Source of the DNA: Caballeronia temeraria | GTDB taxonomy: Bacteria; Pseudomonadota; Gammaproteobacteria; Burkholderiales; Burkholderiaceae | Length of the DNA stretch: 64,000 nt | Direction of reading: 5' to 3' | NCBI RefSeq assembly: GCF_001544795.2 | Contig: NZ_FCOI02000023.1 | Span: 1-64,000 of the forward strand | Translations under genes and position numbers: made by a program | The notes under the pieces: model-generated | The model's database searches: none | The model's input: only the letters and a program-made list of their open reading frames with translations | Told to the model about the DNA's origin: nothing | In this document: positions 53,317 through 61,453 of the stretch, in pieces | Numbering within the stretch: position 1 is the stretch's first letter | How the letters are laid out: every line of letters begins with the position of its first letter

Positions 53317-54189
53317 GTGCCTGACTCGAACCATAACGAAGTGGTCGAATACCGGGCTTTCACGCTCGATGACATCCCCGCGGCGCACGCGTTGTCGGCG
53401 TCCGTCAAATGGCGGCATCGCGCGGACGACTGGCGCTTCGCGGCGCGCATCGGCAGCGGCTTCGCGGCCGTCGACAGCCAGGGCGCGCTCGTCGGCACGG
53501 CGTTCGCGTTTCAGTTTGGCACGGACGCGGCGACGCTCGGCATGTTCATCGTCGCGCCGGAACATCAGCGGCGCGGCATCGGGCGCGGCCTGCTCGACCG
53601 ACTCAGAGCGAAGCTCGGATCACGCATGCTGCTGATCCATGCATCAATTGAAGGCAAGCCGCTTTGCGAGGAACGCGGCTTCGAATACATCGACACCATT
53701 CATCAACATCAGGGCGCGGCCTTTCAGCCGCCGCTCGTTTCGCTGCCGCCGGGCGAGCGCCTGCGTCCGATCGGCGCGAAGGACACACCGCGTCTCGCCG
53801 CGCTCGCATCGCGTGCGAGCGGACTGGATCGCACGGAACTGCTGCCGCAATTGCTCGATGTTGCGAGCGGCATCGCGCTCGATCGCGACGGCGAGCTGAT
53901 CGGCTTCGCGCTCTTCCGGCGTTTCGGCGATGGCCATGTGATCGGTCCGGTGATCGCGCCGGAATCGCCGGACCGGAGCCGCGCCAAAGCGCTGATCAGC
54001 TATTGGCTCGCGCTGAACGCGGGCATGTTCGTGCGCGTCGACACGCCATTGCGTTACGGCTTGTCGTCGTGGCTCGACGGGCTCGGGCTGCCGCTCGTCG
54101 ATACGATCGATCAGATGGCGCTCAACGGCACGCCATCCCCCGATGCGACGCTCACGCAATTCGCGTTGACGAGCCAGGCAGTGTGGTGA
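53317..54189 (+). CDS. GNAT-family acetyltransferase with second C-terminal acetyltransferase-like domain (copy 2)
   Basis: A 290-residue paralogue of the protein at 22515-23387. Same layout: EYRAFTLDDIPAAHALSASV, the CoA loop MFIVAPEHQRRGIGRGLLD, then RASGLDRTELLPQLLDVASG and FALFRRFGDGHVIGPV. GTG start with GAGGAGG about six bases upstream. It stands alone, ending four bases from the convergent binding-protein gene, whereas copy 1 is in an MFS/reductase operon. Probably the same chemistry on a related amino compound. Confidence 0.82.
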   Translation: MPDSNHNEVVEYRAFTLDDIPAAHALSASVKWRHRADDWRFAARIGSGFAAVDSQGALVGTAFAFQFGTDAATLGMFIVAPEHQRRGIGRGLLDRLRAKLGSRMLLIHASIEGKPLCEERGFEYIDTIHQHQGAAFQPPLVSLPPGERLRPIGAKDTPRLAALASRASGLDRTELLPQLLDVASGIALDRDGELIGFALFRRFGDGHVIGPVIAPESPDRSRAKALISYWLALNAGMFVRVDTPLRYGLSSWLDGLGLPLVDTIDQMALNGTPSPDATLTQFALTSQAVW

Positions 54190-54193
54190 TCGA

Positions 54194-55771
54194 TCACGCC
54201 TTCGCGAGCCAGGCAAACTCCGCGAAGCGATAGCCCATCACACGTCCCGAAGGCGTGCCCTTCAAGCCGCGCAAGTTCGAGCTTTGCGCGTCGATGAAGT
54301 TGATGAACGCGGGAATCACGAGGCTGTTCTTCTCGAAGACGATGGTCTGCATGTCGCCGTACATCTGCATGCGCTTCGCTTCGTCGCGTTCGCGACGCGC
54401 CTGCGTGAGCAGTTGATCGAACTGCTCGTTCTTCCAGCCGGACTCGTTCCAGTTCGCGTTCGAGCGGAAGAACTGCGTGTACAGCAGATCGAGCGTCGGG
54501 CGCGGCAGGATCGAGCCGTAGGTCATCGGATACTTCATCCAGTAGGTTGTCCAGTAGCCATCGGCGGGCACGCGGCGCACGTTGATATCGACGCCCGCCT
54601 GTTTCGCGGCCTGCTGAATCAGCATCGCCGAATCGAGCGCGGTCTCGACAGATGGCGGCGCGATGATTTCCGCGCGCGCACCCGGCGTGCCGGCCTTCTT
54701 GAAGTGAAACTGCGCCTTGTCGGGATCGTATGCGCGTTGCGGCAATCCCTTCATGAAGTACGGATGCCACTCCGGCACCGGATGATCGTTCGCGAGCGTG
54801 CCGTGGCCTTGCAGCATCACGTTCACGATGCGCTGGCGGTCATGCAGGTACTTGATGCCTTCGTTGAAGTCCGCGCTTTTTGTCGGCAGCATGTCCTGCC
54901 GCAACGCGAGATCCGAATAAAGTTGCGACGGGCTTTCCAGCACCGTCACCTTGCCCGTCTGCTTCAGGCGCTCGACGTCGCGCGCGGGCAGCGGCGAGAT
55001 GAGTTGCACATCGCCCGCGAGCAGCGCATTGGTGCGCGCCGCATCGTCGCCGATGCCGATGATCTCCACTTCATCCAGATACGGACGTCCCGGCTTCCAG
55101 AAGTTCGGATTGCGCGCGCCGATGCAGCGCTGCGCCGGCGTGAACTCCTTGCACTTGAACGGGCCCGTGCCGTTGCCTTTGGAGAAATCCGTCGTGTTCG
55201 CGGCGACGATCACGAGATGCGGAATCGCGAGCAGCGCAGGCAGATCCACATTCGGCTCGGTCAGCACGATCTCCACTTTCAGCGGTCCCGCCGCCTTCAC
55301 CGCGCTGATGCCATCCGCGATCGATTTCGCTTTCGAGCCGGTCGCCGGGTCTTTGTGGCGCATCAGCGAGAACACGACATCTTCTGATGTGAGCGGTTTG
55401 CCGTCGTGGAAGTGCACGTTGGGCCGCAGCGTGACGGTCCATGTCATGAAGTCGTCGGATTCGAGCTTTTCCGCGAGCGCGTTTTGCGTCTTGAAGTCGG
55501 CGTCGAGTTCGGTGAGGCCGCTATAGAACATGTAGGCGCGCGAATAGTCGCCGGTATGCGTGCCCTTCGCGGGATCGAGCGAATCCATCAGCGACTGATT
55601 CGCGAGCGCCACGCGGATGCGCCCGCCACGTTGCGGCGTGGGTTCGTTCGCGGCGAACGCGAGCGACGATGCGCCCGGCAAAATCAGCGTCGCGGCGCCC
55701 GCGGCGGCCAGCGTTTTTATCGCCTTGCGGCGGCCAGGATCGGCGACAACGAAGTCCTTCGGCAATGTCAT
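54194..55771 (-). CDS. Dpp/Opp-type substrate-binding protein with Tat signal (copy 2)
   Basis: A 525-residue SBP_bac_5 protein. Leader PGRRKAIKTLAAAGAATLILP near the N-terminus with a SLAFA-A cleavage region, then GGRIRVALANQSLMDSLDPA. It is close in sequence to copy 1 (both share SLMRHKDPA and RVPADGYW-like segments). There are no permeases beside it, so it may dock to the DppBC-type permeases at 45798-47683. It follows the second demethylase gene by 49 bases on the same strand, suggesting that the ligand is that enzyme's substrate. Confidence 0.86.
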   Translation of the reverse strand: MTLPKDFVVADPGRRKAIKTLAAAGAATLILPGASSLAFAANEPTPQRGGRIRVALANQSLMDSLDPAKGTHTGDYSRAYMFYSGLTELDADFKTQNALAEKLESDDFMTWTVTLRPNVHFHDGKPLTSEDVVFSLMRHKDPATGSKAKSIADGISAVKAAGPLKVEIVLTEPNVDLPALLAIPHLVIVAANTTDFSKGNGTGPFKCKEFTPAQRCIGARNPNFWKPGRPYLDEVEIIGIGDDAARTNALLAGDVQLISPLPARDVERLKQTGKVTVLESPSQLYSDLALRQDMLPTKSADFNEGIKYLHDRQRIVNVMLQGHGTLANDHPVPEWHPYFMKGLPQRAYDPDKAQFHFKKAGTPGARAEIIAPPSVETALDSAMLIQQAAKQAGVDINVRRVPADGYWTTYWMKYPMTYGSILPRPTLDLLYTQFFRSNANWNESGWKNEQFDQLLTQARRERDEAKRMQMYGDMQTIVFEKNSLVIPAFINFIDAQSSNLRGLKGTPSGRVMGYRFAEFAWLAKA

Positions 55772-55820
55772 GGTCAGCCTCGCTCGGTCATGTCGTTTTG
55801 CGGATGGGATGCGGCGTGCG

Positions 55821-57848
55821 TCACAGCGCCAGGCATAGTCTGTAGGCGTCGTAGATGGCCGTGTGAATGTCGCGCGATGCGCTCGCATCGCCGATGCGGT
55901 ACAAGTGGAACTGTCCTTCCTCGCGTTCCTGCGCTTCGGGCTGCGGCTTGCCCGTCGCGAATGCTTCGAGATCGGTGTAGCCGTCGTTGGCCGAATACAT
56001 GCGCGCCGCCTCGAAAAGATCGTCAACCGCGAGCATGCCGCGCTCGACCACGAGATGATCCGCTTCCATCTCGACGAGTTCATTCGTCAGATGATGACGG
56101 AACACGGCGCGACGCTTGCCGTTATCGCACGCATTCACTTCGATCAGTTCGATGTCCGCGCGCACCGGCACGTTCCAGCGCGCGATGTTGCGCATCCACA
56201 CCTGATCGTCGCCACGCCCGCCGGTTTCCTGAGCGGGCACGCTGTCGATGAGCGCGAGCGACACATCCAGGCCCGCATCGACATAACGCTCGGCGCATAG
56301 ATACGCGTTGTGCCGGCCGGTGCCGTCGTAGACGAGCACGCTGCCTGTGCGCGGCGGCGTTTCCGTGAGCGCATCGAATACGGACTTGCACAGCTCGTTG
56401 CCCGGCAGCGCATCGAGATTCGGCAGACCGCCCGTCGCGATGATGACCTCATCCGCGCGATGATCGAGCACGTCGCTCAGTTCGGCGTAGTGGTTGTAGC
56501 GCACATCGACGCCGAGCTTGTCGAGTTGCGACACGCGCCATTCGACGATGCCGATGAGATCGCGCCGCCAGCTTCCCGTCGCCGCGAGCAGCATCTGTCC
56601 GCCCGCCGTCGAATTCGCTTCGAGCACGGTGACGTCATGGCCGCGCGTCGCGCTGATGCGCGCGGCTTCGAGACCCGCCGGCCCCGCGCCGACGATGAGC
56701 ACGCGCTTCTTCTTCGCGGCTCTCGGGATGTCGTGCGTGAGGTACGTTTCGCGCGATGTCGCCGGATTATGAATGCACGTCGCGCGAAAATTCCGGCAGA
56801 ACGATGCGCCCACGCACGGCCTCGCTTCATCCTCCTTGCCCGCTTCGACGAGCTTCACGAGATGCGGCTCCGCAATATGCGCGCGCGTCATGCCGACCAT
56901 GTCGATCAACCCTTCGCGAATCGCATAGCGCGCGGTGGCGAGGTCCGCGATCTTCGCCGCATGAAACACGGGCAGATCGACCGCGCGCTTGAACGCCGCC
57001 GCTTTCGGCAGCCACGGCGCGGACGGCACGAACATGCCCGGCATCGAATTGACGGCGAGCGACATCTTCGTGTCCATGCGCCCGAACGTGACGTTGAAGA
57101 AATCGAAGAGGCCGGTGTCCTGCAAGATGCGCGACATCTCCAGCCCTTCTTCGAAGCTGCATCCGTCTTCGAGCGCGAAGCGAAAGCCGACGATGAAATC
57201 ATCGCCCACCTGTCTGCGAATCTCCTCGTGAACCTGGATCGCGAAGCGCACGCGATTCGCCGACGAGCCGCCGTACTTGTCGGTGCGCAGGTTCACGGTC
57301 GGGTCCATGAACTGTCCGATGAGATGCCCGCCCGCATGCGTTTCGATGCCATCGAGACCGCCATCGCGGCAGCGCTTCGCCGCGAGACCGAAGTCGCGAA
57401 TCACGCGTTTGATGTCCGCATCGTTGATCGTCTGCGGGATGGCGCGGTGCAACGTTTCGCGCACGGGAGACGGCGCGATCATCGGCAGCCACGGTTCCGT
57501 GTAGGCATCGCCGCGCCGCCCGAGATGCGTGATCTGGCACATGAGCGCCGCGCCGTGCGTATGGATGCGATCGGAGAAGCGCCGCAAATGCGGCGTGACG
57601 GCATCGGTGCCGACGTTGATCTGCTGGAACGTGTTCGGACTGTCGAGACTGACGTTCGACGAGCCGCCGAACATCGTCAGTGCGATACCCCCTTTCGCCT
57701 TTTCCTCGTGATACCGTTGATAAACCTCCTGTGGGAATTCATCGCGCGTGAGACGGCTCGCGTGACTCGTGCTCATTACACGGTTCTTGAGGACGAGATG
57801 CCTGAGGGAAAACGGCTGAAGCAACGGGTCCGACGAAGCAGTGGTCAT
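55821..57848 (-). CDS. NADH:flavin oxidoreductase, dimethylglycine/N-methylproline demethylase type (copy 2)
   Basis: A 675-residue paralogue of the enzyme at 17405-19441. FMN barrel with HLGRRGDAYTEPWLP near 108 and THAGGHLIGQFMDP near 170, iron-sulphur Cys at 345, 351 and 358 with Ala at 348, then GAGPAGLEAARISATRG for the second nucleotide. The spacing after the second Cys is five residues shorter than in copy 1. Expected to remove an N-methyl group oxidatively. Divergent from the LysR gene at 57945 and preceded by copy C of the LysR-type site; co-transcribed with the binding protein copy 2. Confidence 0.84.
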   Translation of the reverse strand: MTTASSDPLLQPFSLRHLVLKNRVMSTSHASRLTRDEFPQEVYQRYHEEKAKGGIALTMFGGSSNVSLDSPNTFQQINVGTDAVTPHLRRFSDRIHTHGAALMCQITHLGRRGDAYTEPWLPMIAPSPVRETLHRAIPQTINDADIKRVIRDFGLAAKRCRDGGLDGIETHAGGHLIGQFMDPTVNLRTDKYGGSSANRVRFAIQVHEEIRRQVGDDFIVGFRFALEDGCSFEEGLEMSRILQDTGLFDFFNVTFGRMDTKMSLAVNSMPGMFVPSAPWLPKAAAFKRAVDLPVFHAAKIADLATARYAIREGLIDMVGMTRAHIAEPHLVKLVEAGKEDEARPCVGASFCRNFRATCIHNPATSRETYLTHDIPRAAKKKRVLIVGAGPAGLEAARISATRGHDVTVLEANSTAGGQMLLAATGSWRRDLIGIVEWRVSQLDKLGVDVRYNHYAELSDVLDHRADEVIIATGGLPNLDALPGNELCKSVFDALTETPPRTGSVLVYDGTGRHNAYLCAERYVDAGLDVSLALIDSVPAQETGGRGDDQVWMRNIARWNVPVRADIELIEVNACDNGKRRAVFRHHLTNELVEMEADHLVVERGMLAVDDLFEAARMYSANDGYTDLEAFATGKPQPEAQEREEGQFHLYRIGDASASRDIHTAIYDAYRLCLAL

Positions 57849-57903
57849 GGCCTGCCAGAAGAAGTGGGCGTCGGACTCAAGTTAAGGAGGTCAATATGCG
57901 CCG

Positions 57904-57947
57904 TCAAATTACAAATGGATGCATGCCCCATAACATGGTGTTGTATG
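57904..57947 (-). promoter_or_regulatory. 44-bp LysR-type site, copy C (weaker match)
   Basis: The - strand contains CATGTTATG exactly as in copy B and matches copies A and B at 24-25 of 44 positions without gaps. Its end overlaps a TTGACG hexamer (57907-57902) at the same offset as in A and B, followed after 17 bases by TAACTT. It overlaps the LysR start at 57945, again like copy B. The -10 is poor. Confidence 0.5.
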
Positions 57948-58907
57948 AGTCTGCGACTTCCTTCGCTTCAGGCACTGCTCGTCTTCGAAACATCCGCGCG
58001 GCTGTTGAGCTTCACCAAGGCCGCCGGCGAACTCAACGTGACGCCCGTCGCGGTGAGCCGCATGGTGGCGCGGCTTGAAGATGCGCTCGGTTTCAAACTC
58101 TTCGAACGCACGAAGCTAGGGCTAACCCTGACCGATCGCGGCGCAACATTGCAGCGCGCGGTCGCGTCCGGCTTCGGACAGATTGGCGATACCATCGACG
58201 AACTCAAGCGCGATCACGCGCAAGGCGAAAGCGTCACGCTCTCGCTCGCGAGCGGGTTCGCCGCGTTGTGGCTGCTGCCGCGCTATGCGCAATTTCGCCG
58301 CACGTTTCCGTCCATCAACTTGCGCTTGCAAGTGATGGCCGGACGTCTCTACGGACCACTCGAAGATGCGGATCTCGGCATTCGCCTGCATGGTCCGGGT
58401 TCGGATACGGATCCGTTCATGTTGTGCCCGGAGATTATCGTTCCGATATGCAGTCCGAACTATCTTTCGGAATTCGGTCCGCTCGACGCGCCGAAGAACA
58501 TCGACGGTCACGCCTATATTCATCTCGACGTGACCACGCTTTCATGGGCGGACTTTCATCGTGCGACGGGACTGTCCGAGAAAGGTATCGGCGAAGCGGT
58601 GCATCACACCGATCCCGGACTCGCCGTGCAATGCGCGATGCTCGGCCAGGGCGTCGTGCTCGGCTGGCTGCTTGCGATCGCTGCGCCGCTGAACGAAGGC
58701 AAGGTGATTCCCGCGTGGGATCGATACATCGAAACGGGCTGCAATTACGTGCTCGAACATCGCTCGTCGAATCCATCGGAGAGCACGCGCGCGGTGGCGC
58801 AATGGCTCATCGACGAAATGAAAGAGGAAATCGACGACGCACGATGCGTGCTCGCGCCGCTGCGAGCGGTCCCGAAAAACCGCTTCGATCATGCGACCAC
58901 GGTCTGA
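57945..58907 (+). CDS. LysR-family regulator (GcvA-like), paralogue of the one at 39806
   Basis: A 320-residue LysR protein: RLPSLQALLVFETSARLLSF, recognition helix VTPVAVSRMVARLED, effector domain starting LASGFAALWLLPRY. The pattern of residues is plainly that of the 39806 protein. Divergent from the demethylase/binding-protein pair and probably controls it through copy C. The channel gene converges six bases downstream. Confidence 0.87.
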   Translation: MSLRLPSLQALLVFETSARLLSFTKAAGELNVTPVAVSRMVARLEDALGFKLFERTKLGLTLTDRGATLQRAVASGFGQIGDTIDELKRDHAQGESVTLSLASGFAALWLLPRYAQFRRTFPSINLRLQVMAGRLYGPLEDADLGIRLHGPGSDTDPFMLCPEIIVPICSPNYLSEFGPLDAPKNIDGHAYIHLDVTTLSWADFHRATGLSEKGIGEAVHHTDPGLAVQCAMLGQGVVLGWLLAIAAPLNEGKVIPAWDRYIETGCNYVLEHRSSNPSESTRAVAQWLIDEMKEEIDDARCVLAPLRAVPKNRFDHATTV

Positions 58908-58912
58908 TCACT

Positions 58913-60115
58913 TCAGGGCGCCGCACTCGCCGAACGCTCGCGTTGCCAGCAGCGCAACCCGAAGAACGGCACGACGCCATAGGCATGGTCGAGCATGTCG
59001 GCTAGCAAAGCCTCGTAGCGCTCCCAGCGTATCTCGTCGATAAACACGCAAATCTCCAGCGCGACGACAGCCGTCGTCGATTGCACCTGGCGGATCACGA
59101 CGGGCATGTCGCGGCGCACGGCCGGATGCTCGCGAAAATATCCGCCGAGATAGAGCCGATACAAACCGAGGTTGGTGCGGCGTTCGCCTTCAGTAATGAC
59201 GAGCGGCTTCTGAATGGCATCGTGCAGTCGTGCGAGCAAGGCATCGTCGGGATAGCGGATGGTGTCCACGTCGAAGTGAATCGCATGCCGCAAACGCCGC
59301 GCGCCCGATGCGATCATGCCGCGCCAGTTCTTCACGCTGTTCGTCAGTAGAAGCTGGCTCGGCAACATGACGATGGTGTTATCGAAGTTGCGCACCTTGA
59401 TCGTGTTCAAGGCGATATCGATCACGATGCCATCGGCGACATAGCCCGGCACTTCGATCCAGTCGCCCACGCGCAGCATGTCGTAGGCCGCGAGCTGAAT
59501 GCTCGCGACGAAACCGAGCAGCGAATCGCGAAAGATGATGATGAGCAGCGCCGTGATCGCGGACAAGCCGGTGAGCAGATAAACGGGCGAACGCTCCAGC
59601 AGCAACGACACCACCGCGATCAGCGCGACGAGATACACGACGATAGTTGCGATCTGCAGAAAGCTCTTGATCGGCCGTTCGCTCGCGGACGGAAAGTGGC
59701 TATAGCGCTCGTCGATGCTGTCACGTAACGCAAGCGCCGCGCGCACCAGCGTATAGACCATGTAGCACGCGGCAAGTATGGCGAGGGGCTTGCCGAGCCG
59801 AGGGAGGACGGGAAACGTGAGGCCGGTGAGCATCGGCGCTGCTGCATAGACGATGGCCGCGGGCACGAGCGGCGCAAGCCGATGGAACACGCGATGACGC
59901 TCCGCCGCAACCAGCCACTTGCGCCCTTCCTTGCGCGCGAGACGATTGACGATCAGGAGCATGATCGCGCGCGTTGCGTAGTAGCAGATCACGCTCGCCA
60001 GCAGAATCGCCAGCAACAGGGCGGCGACGAGCAGCGTCGCGACGAGCCAGCTGTCGGTGGCGACGTTGACCTGCCAGTCGGGTCCCACTTCGATACGCAA
60101 GGTGTTGCCGAACAT
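58913..60115 (-). CDS. MscS-type mechanosensitive channel (YbdG/MscM-like)
   Basis: A 400-residue membrane protein with about five helices, then the MscS core: LSAITALLIIIFRDSLLGFVASIQL, split at the pore helix, and the beta domain GDWIEVPGYVADGIVIDIALNTIKVRNFDN (in part). The large cytoplasmic tail fits the YbdG subgroup. Opens under membrane tension to relieve osmotic pressure. ATG 60115 with GGAG six bases upstream is the best start; alternatives at 60166 and 60187 lack sites. Confidence 0.85.
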   Translation of the reverse strand: MFGNTLRIEVGPDWQVNVATDSWLVATLLVAALLLAILLASVICYYATRAIMLLIVNRLARKEGRKWLVAAERHRVFHRLAPLVPAAIVYAAAPMLTGLTFPVLPRLGKPLAILAACYMVYTLVRAALALRDSIDERYSHFPSASERPIKSFLQIATIVVYLVALIAVVSLLLERSPVYLLTGLSAITALLIIIFRDSLLGFVASIQLAAYDMLRVGDWIEVPGYVADGIVIDIALNTIKVRNFDNTIVMLPSQLLLTNSVKNWRGMIASGARRLRHAIHFDVDTIRYPDDALLARLHDAIQKPLVITEGERRTNLGLYRLYLGGYFREHPAVRRDMPVVIRQVQSTTAVVALEICVFIDEIRWERYEALLADMLDHAYGVVPFFGLRCWQRERSASAAP

Positions 60116-60236
60116 GGACGCTCCCGTGTGGGCGGACCAGTACAAATATTCAGCCGAATCGGACATGGCACTTGCTATAGGGACCATTGTAGTAGCGTGG
60201 CATCGTTCGCTGGCTCCGAACGATGCACGAAGCCCC

Positions 60237-60265
60237 TTCGCATTTGCAGAATTTCCCGCTACAAT
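60237..60265 (+). promoter_or_regulatory. promoter of tRNA-Leu
   Basis: TTCGCA (60237-60242), 17-base spacer and TACAAT (60260-60265); transcription would begin near 60272, five bases before the mature 5' end. A C-rich discriminator follows, as usual for stable RNA promoters. Confidence 0.55.
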
Positions 60266-60276
60266 TCGGTCCCCTT

Positions 60277-60361
60277 GCCCAGGTGGCGGAATTGGTAGAC
60301 GCACTATCTTGAGGGGGTAGCGCCGCGAGGCGTTCGGGTTCGAGTCCCGACCTGGGCACCA
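60277..60361 (+). tRNA. tRNA-Leu (GAG anticodon)
   Basis: An 85-base sequence with a perfect acceptor stem (GCCCAGG with CCTGGGC), D-arm GGCGGAATTGGTAGACGC, anticodon loop CTTGAGG giving GAG, a long variable arm, T-arm GGTTCGAGTCC and an encoded CCA end. All features are those of a type II leucine tRNA reading CUC/CUU. The end of a - strand LysR gene runs antisense through its 3' part. Confidence 0.95.
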
Positions 60362-61341
60362 GTCGCATCCGCGACAACTTCCGTTTTCTTCTCCTTGCGC
60401 CCCGAGCGTGGCTTGTGCGTCTCCGGCGGCGCGGTCAGGCCGGCAACAGCCGCGCCCGACTGAATCAGAAATTCCCTGAACGCATTGGCGACCTGAGGCA
60501 GACGCCGCTCCGACATATGCACGACATGCCACGCGCGCTCGATCGGCGTCGACGGCACGGGCAGCGTCGCGAGCAAGCCCGCCTGCATTTCGAGCGCGCA
60601 CGCGTGCAGCGAAAGAAACGCCACGCCGAGCCCCGCTTCGACCAGCTGCTTGATCGCCTCGTTGCTCGATAGCTCCGATGCGGCATGCAGCTTCAATCCC
60701 GCCTCCTTGAACAATCCCTCGATCGCGACGCGCGTGCCCGAGCCGCGCTCCCGCACGAGCAGATTCGCCGATTCGAGATCGGTCAGGCTCAGACGCTTCG
60801 CGTGCATCAACGGATGCGAAGGCGCGGCCACGAACGCCATCGGATGCGTGGCGAATGCGGCGGCGCTCGTGCGCAGTTCGCGCGGTTGCCGTCCCATGAT
60901 GGCGAGATCGATTTCATTCGTCGCGAGCATGCGCACGATGTCGTCGCGATTGCCGATGCGAAACTGCAGCTTCACGCCGGGCCGCTCCTTCGTGAAGCGC
61001 ACGAGCAGAGGCGGCACGAGATATTCCGCCGTCGTGATCGCGCCGATGCGCAACGTGCCGCCCAGTTCGCCGCGCAACGCCGCCACTTCCTCGCCCGCCT
61101 CGTTCCACAGGCTCAGGATCTCGTTCGCGTAACGCGTCATCACTTCTCCCGCGGCCGTGAGTTGCACTTCGCGCCCCACGCGGCGCAGAAGCGGCGTGCC
61201 CGCGGCCTCGCCGAGCAGCGATATCTGCAATGACACCGCAGGCTGCGTGAGATGCAGTTCGTCGGCGGCGCCGGAGATGCTGCCCACACGCGCAACGGTC
61301 TGCAACGTGCGCAATTGCCGGAAGGTCGTCGTCTTTAACAT
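60304..61341 (-). CDS. LysR-family regulator (CbbR-like) with a tail antisense to the tRNA
   Basis: A 345-residue LysR protein: HTH near 5-65 (FRQLRTLQTVARVGSISGAA, then LTQPAVSLQISLLGE) and an effector domain with TTAEYLVPPLLVRF and GNRDDIVRMLATNEIDLAIM, close to the CbbR/CysB-type group. The last 30 or so residues are basic, and the final 19 codons plus stop lie within the tRNA-Leu gene on the opposite strand. Divergent from the NADH dehydrogenase gene, its likely target. Confidence 0.84.
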   Translation of the reverse strand: MLKTTTFRQLRTLQTVARVGSISGAADELHLTQPAVSLQISLLGEAAGTPLLRRVGREVQLTAAGEVMTRYANEILSLWNEAGEEVAALRGELGGTLRIGAITTAEYLVPPLLVRFTKERPGVKLQFRIGNRDDIVRMLATNEIDLAIMGRQPRELRTSAAAFATHPMAFVAAPSHPLMHAKRLSLTDLESANLLVRERGSGTRVAIEGLFKEAGLKLHAASELSSNEAIKQLVEAGLGVAFLSLHACALEMQAGLLATLPVPSTPIERAWHVVHMSERRLPQVANAFREFLIQSGAAVAGLTAPPETHKPRSGRKEKKTEVVADATGAQVGTRTRTPRGATPSR

Positions 61342-61356
61342 TAGTGAAAACTTATG
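61339..61356. promoter_or_regulatory. candidate LysR operator
   Basis: CATTAGTGAAAACTTATG is an imperfect palindrome (six of nine base pairs) that includes the LysR start codon and lies in the 112-base divergent promoter region between the LysR and NADH dehydrogenase genes. Confidence 0.35.
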
Positions 61357-61453
61357 AGTCGGCGATAAATACTAAATAGCGCATATGTTTTCGGGACCTT
61401 ATATTTTTTCCAACGAGGTCGTCAAGCATCCAAACAGCACTTCCGGGAGAGCC

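Noticed and set aside
56310..57944. Extension of the LysR frame far upstream across the second demethylase gene
   Set aside because: The first part is an antisense shadow; the LysR domain begins at 57945 with a normal N-terminus.
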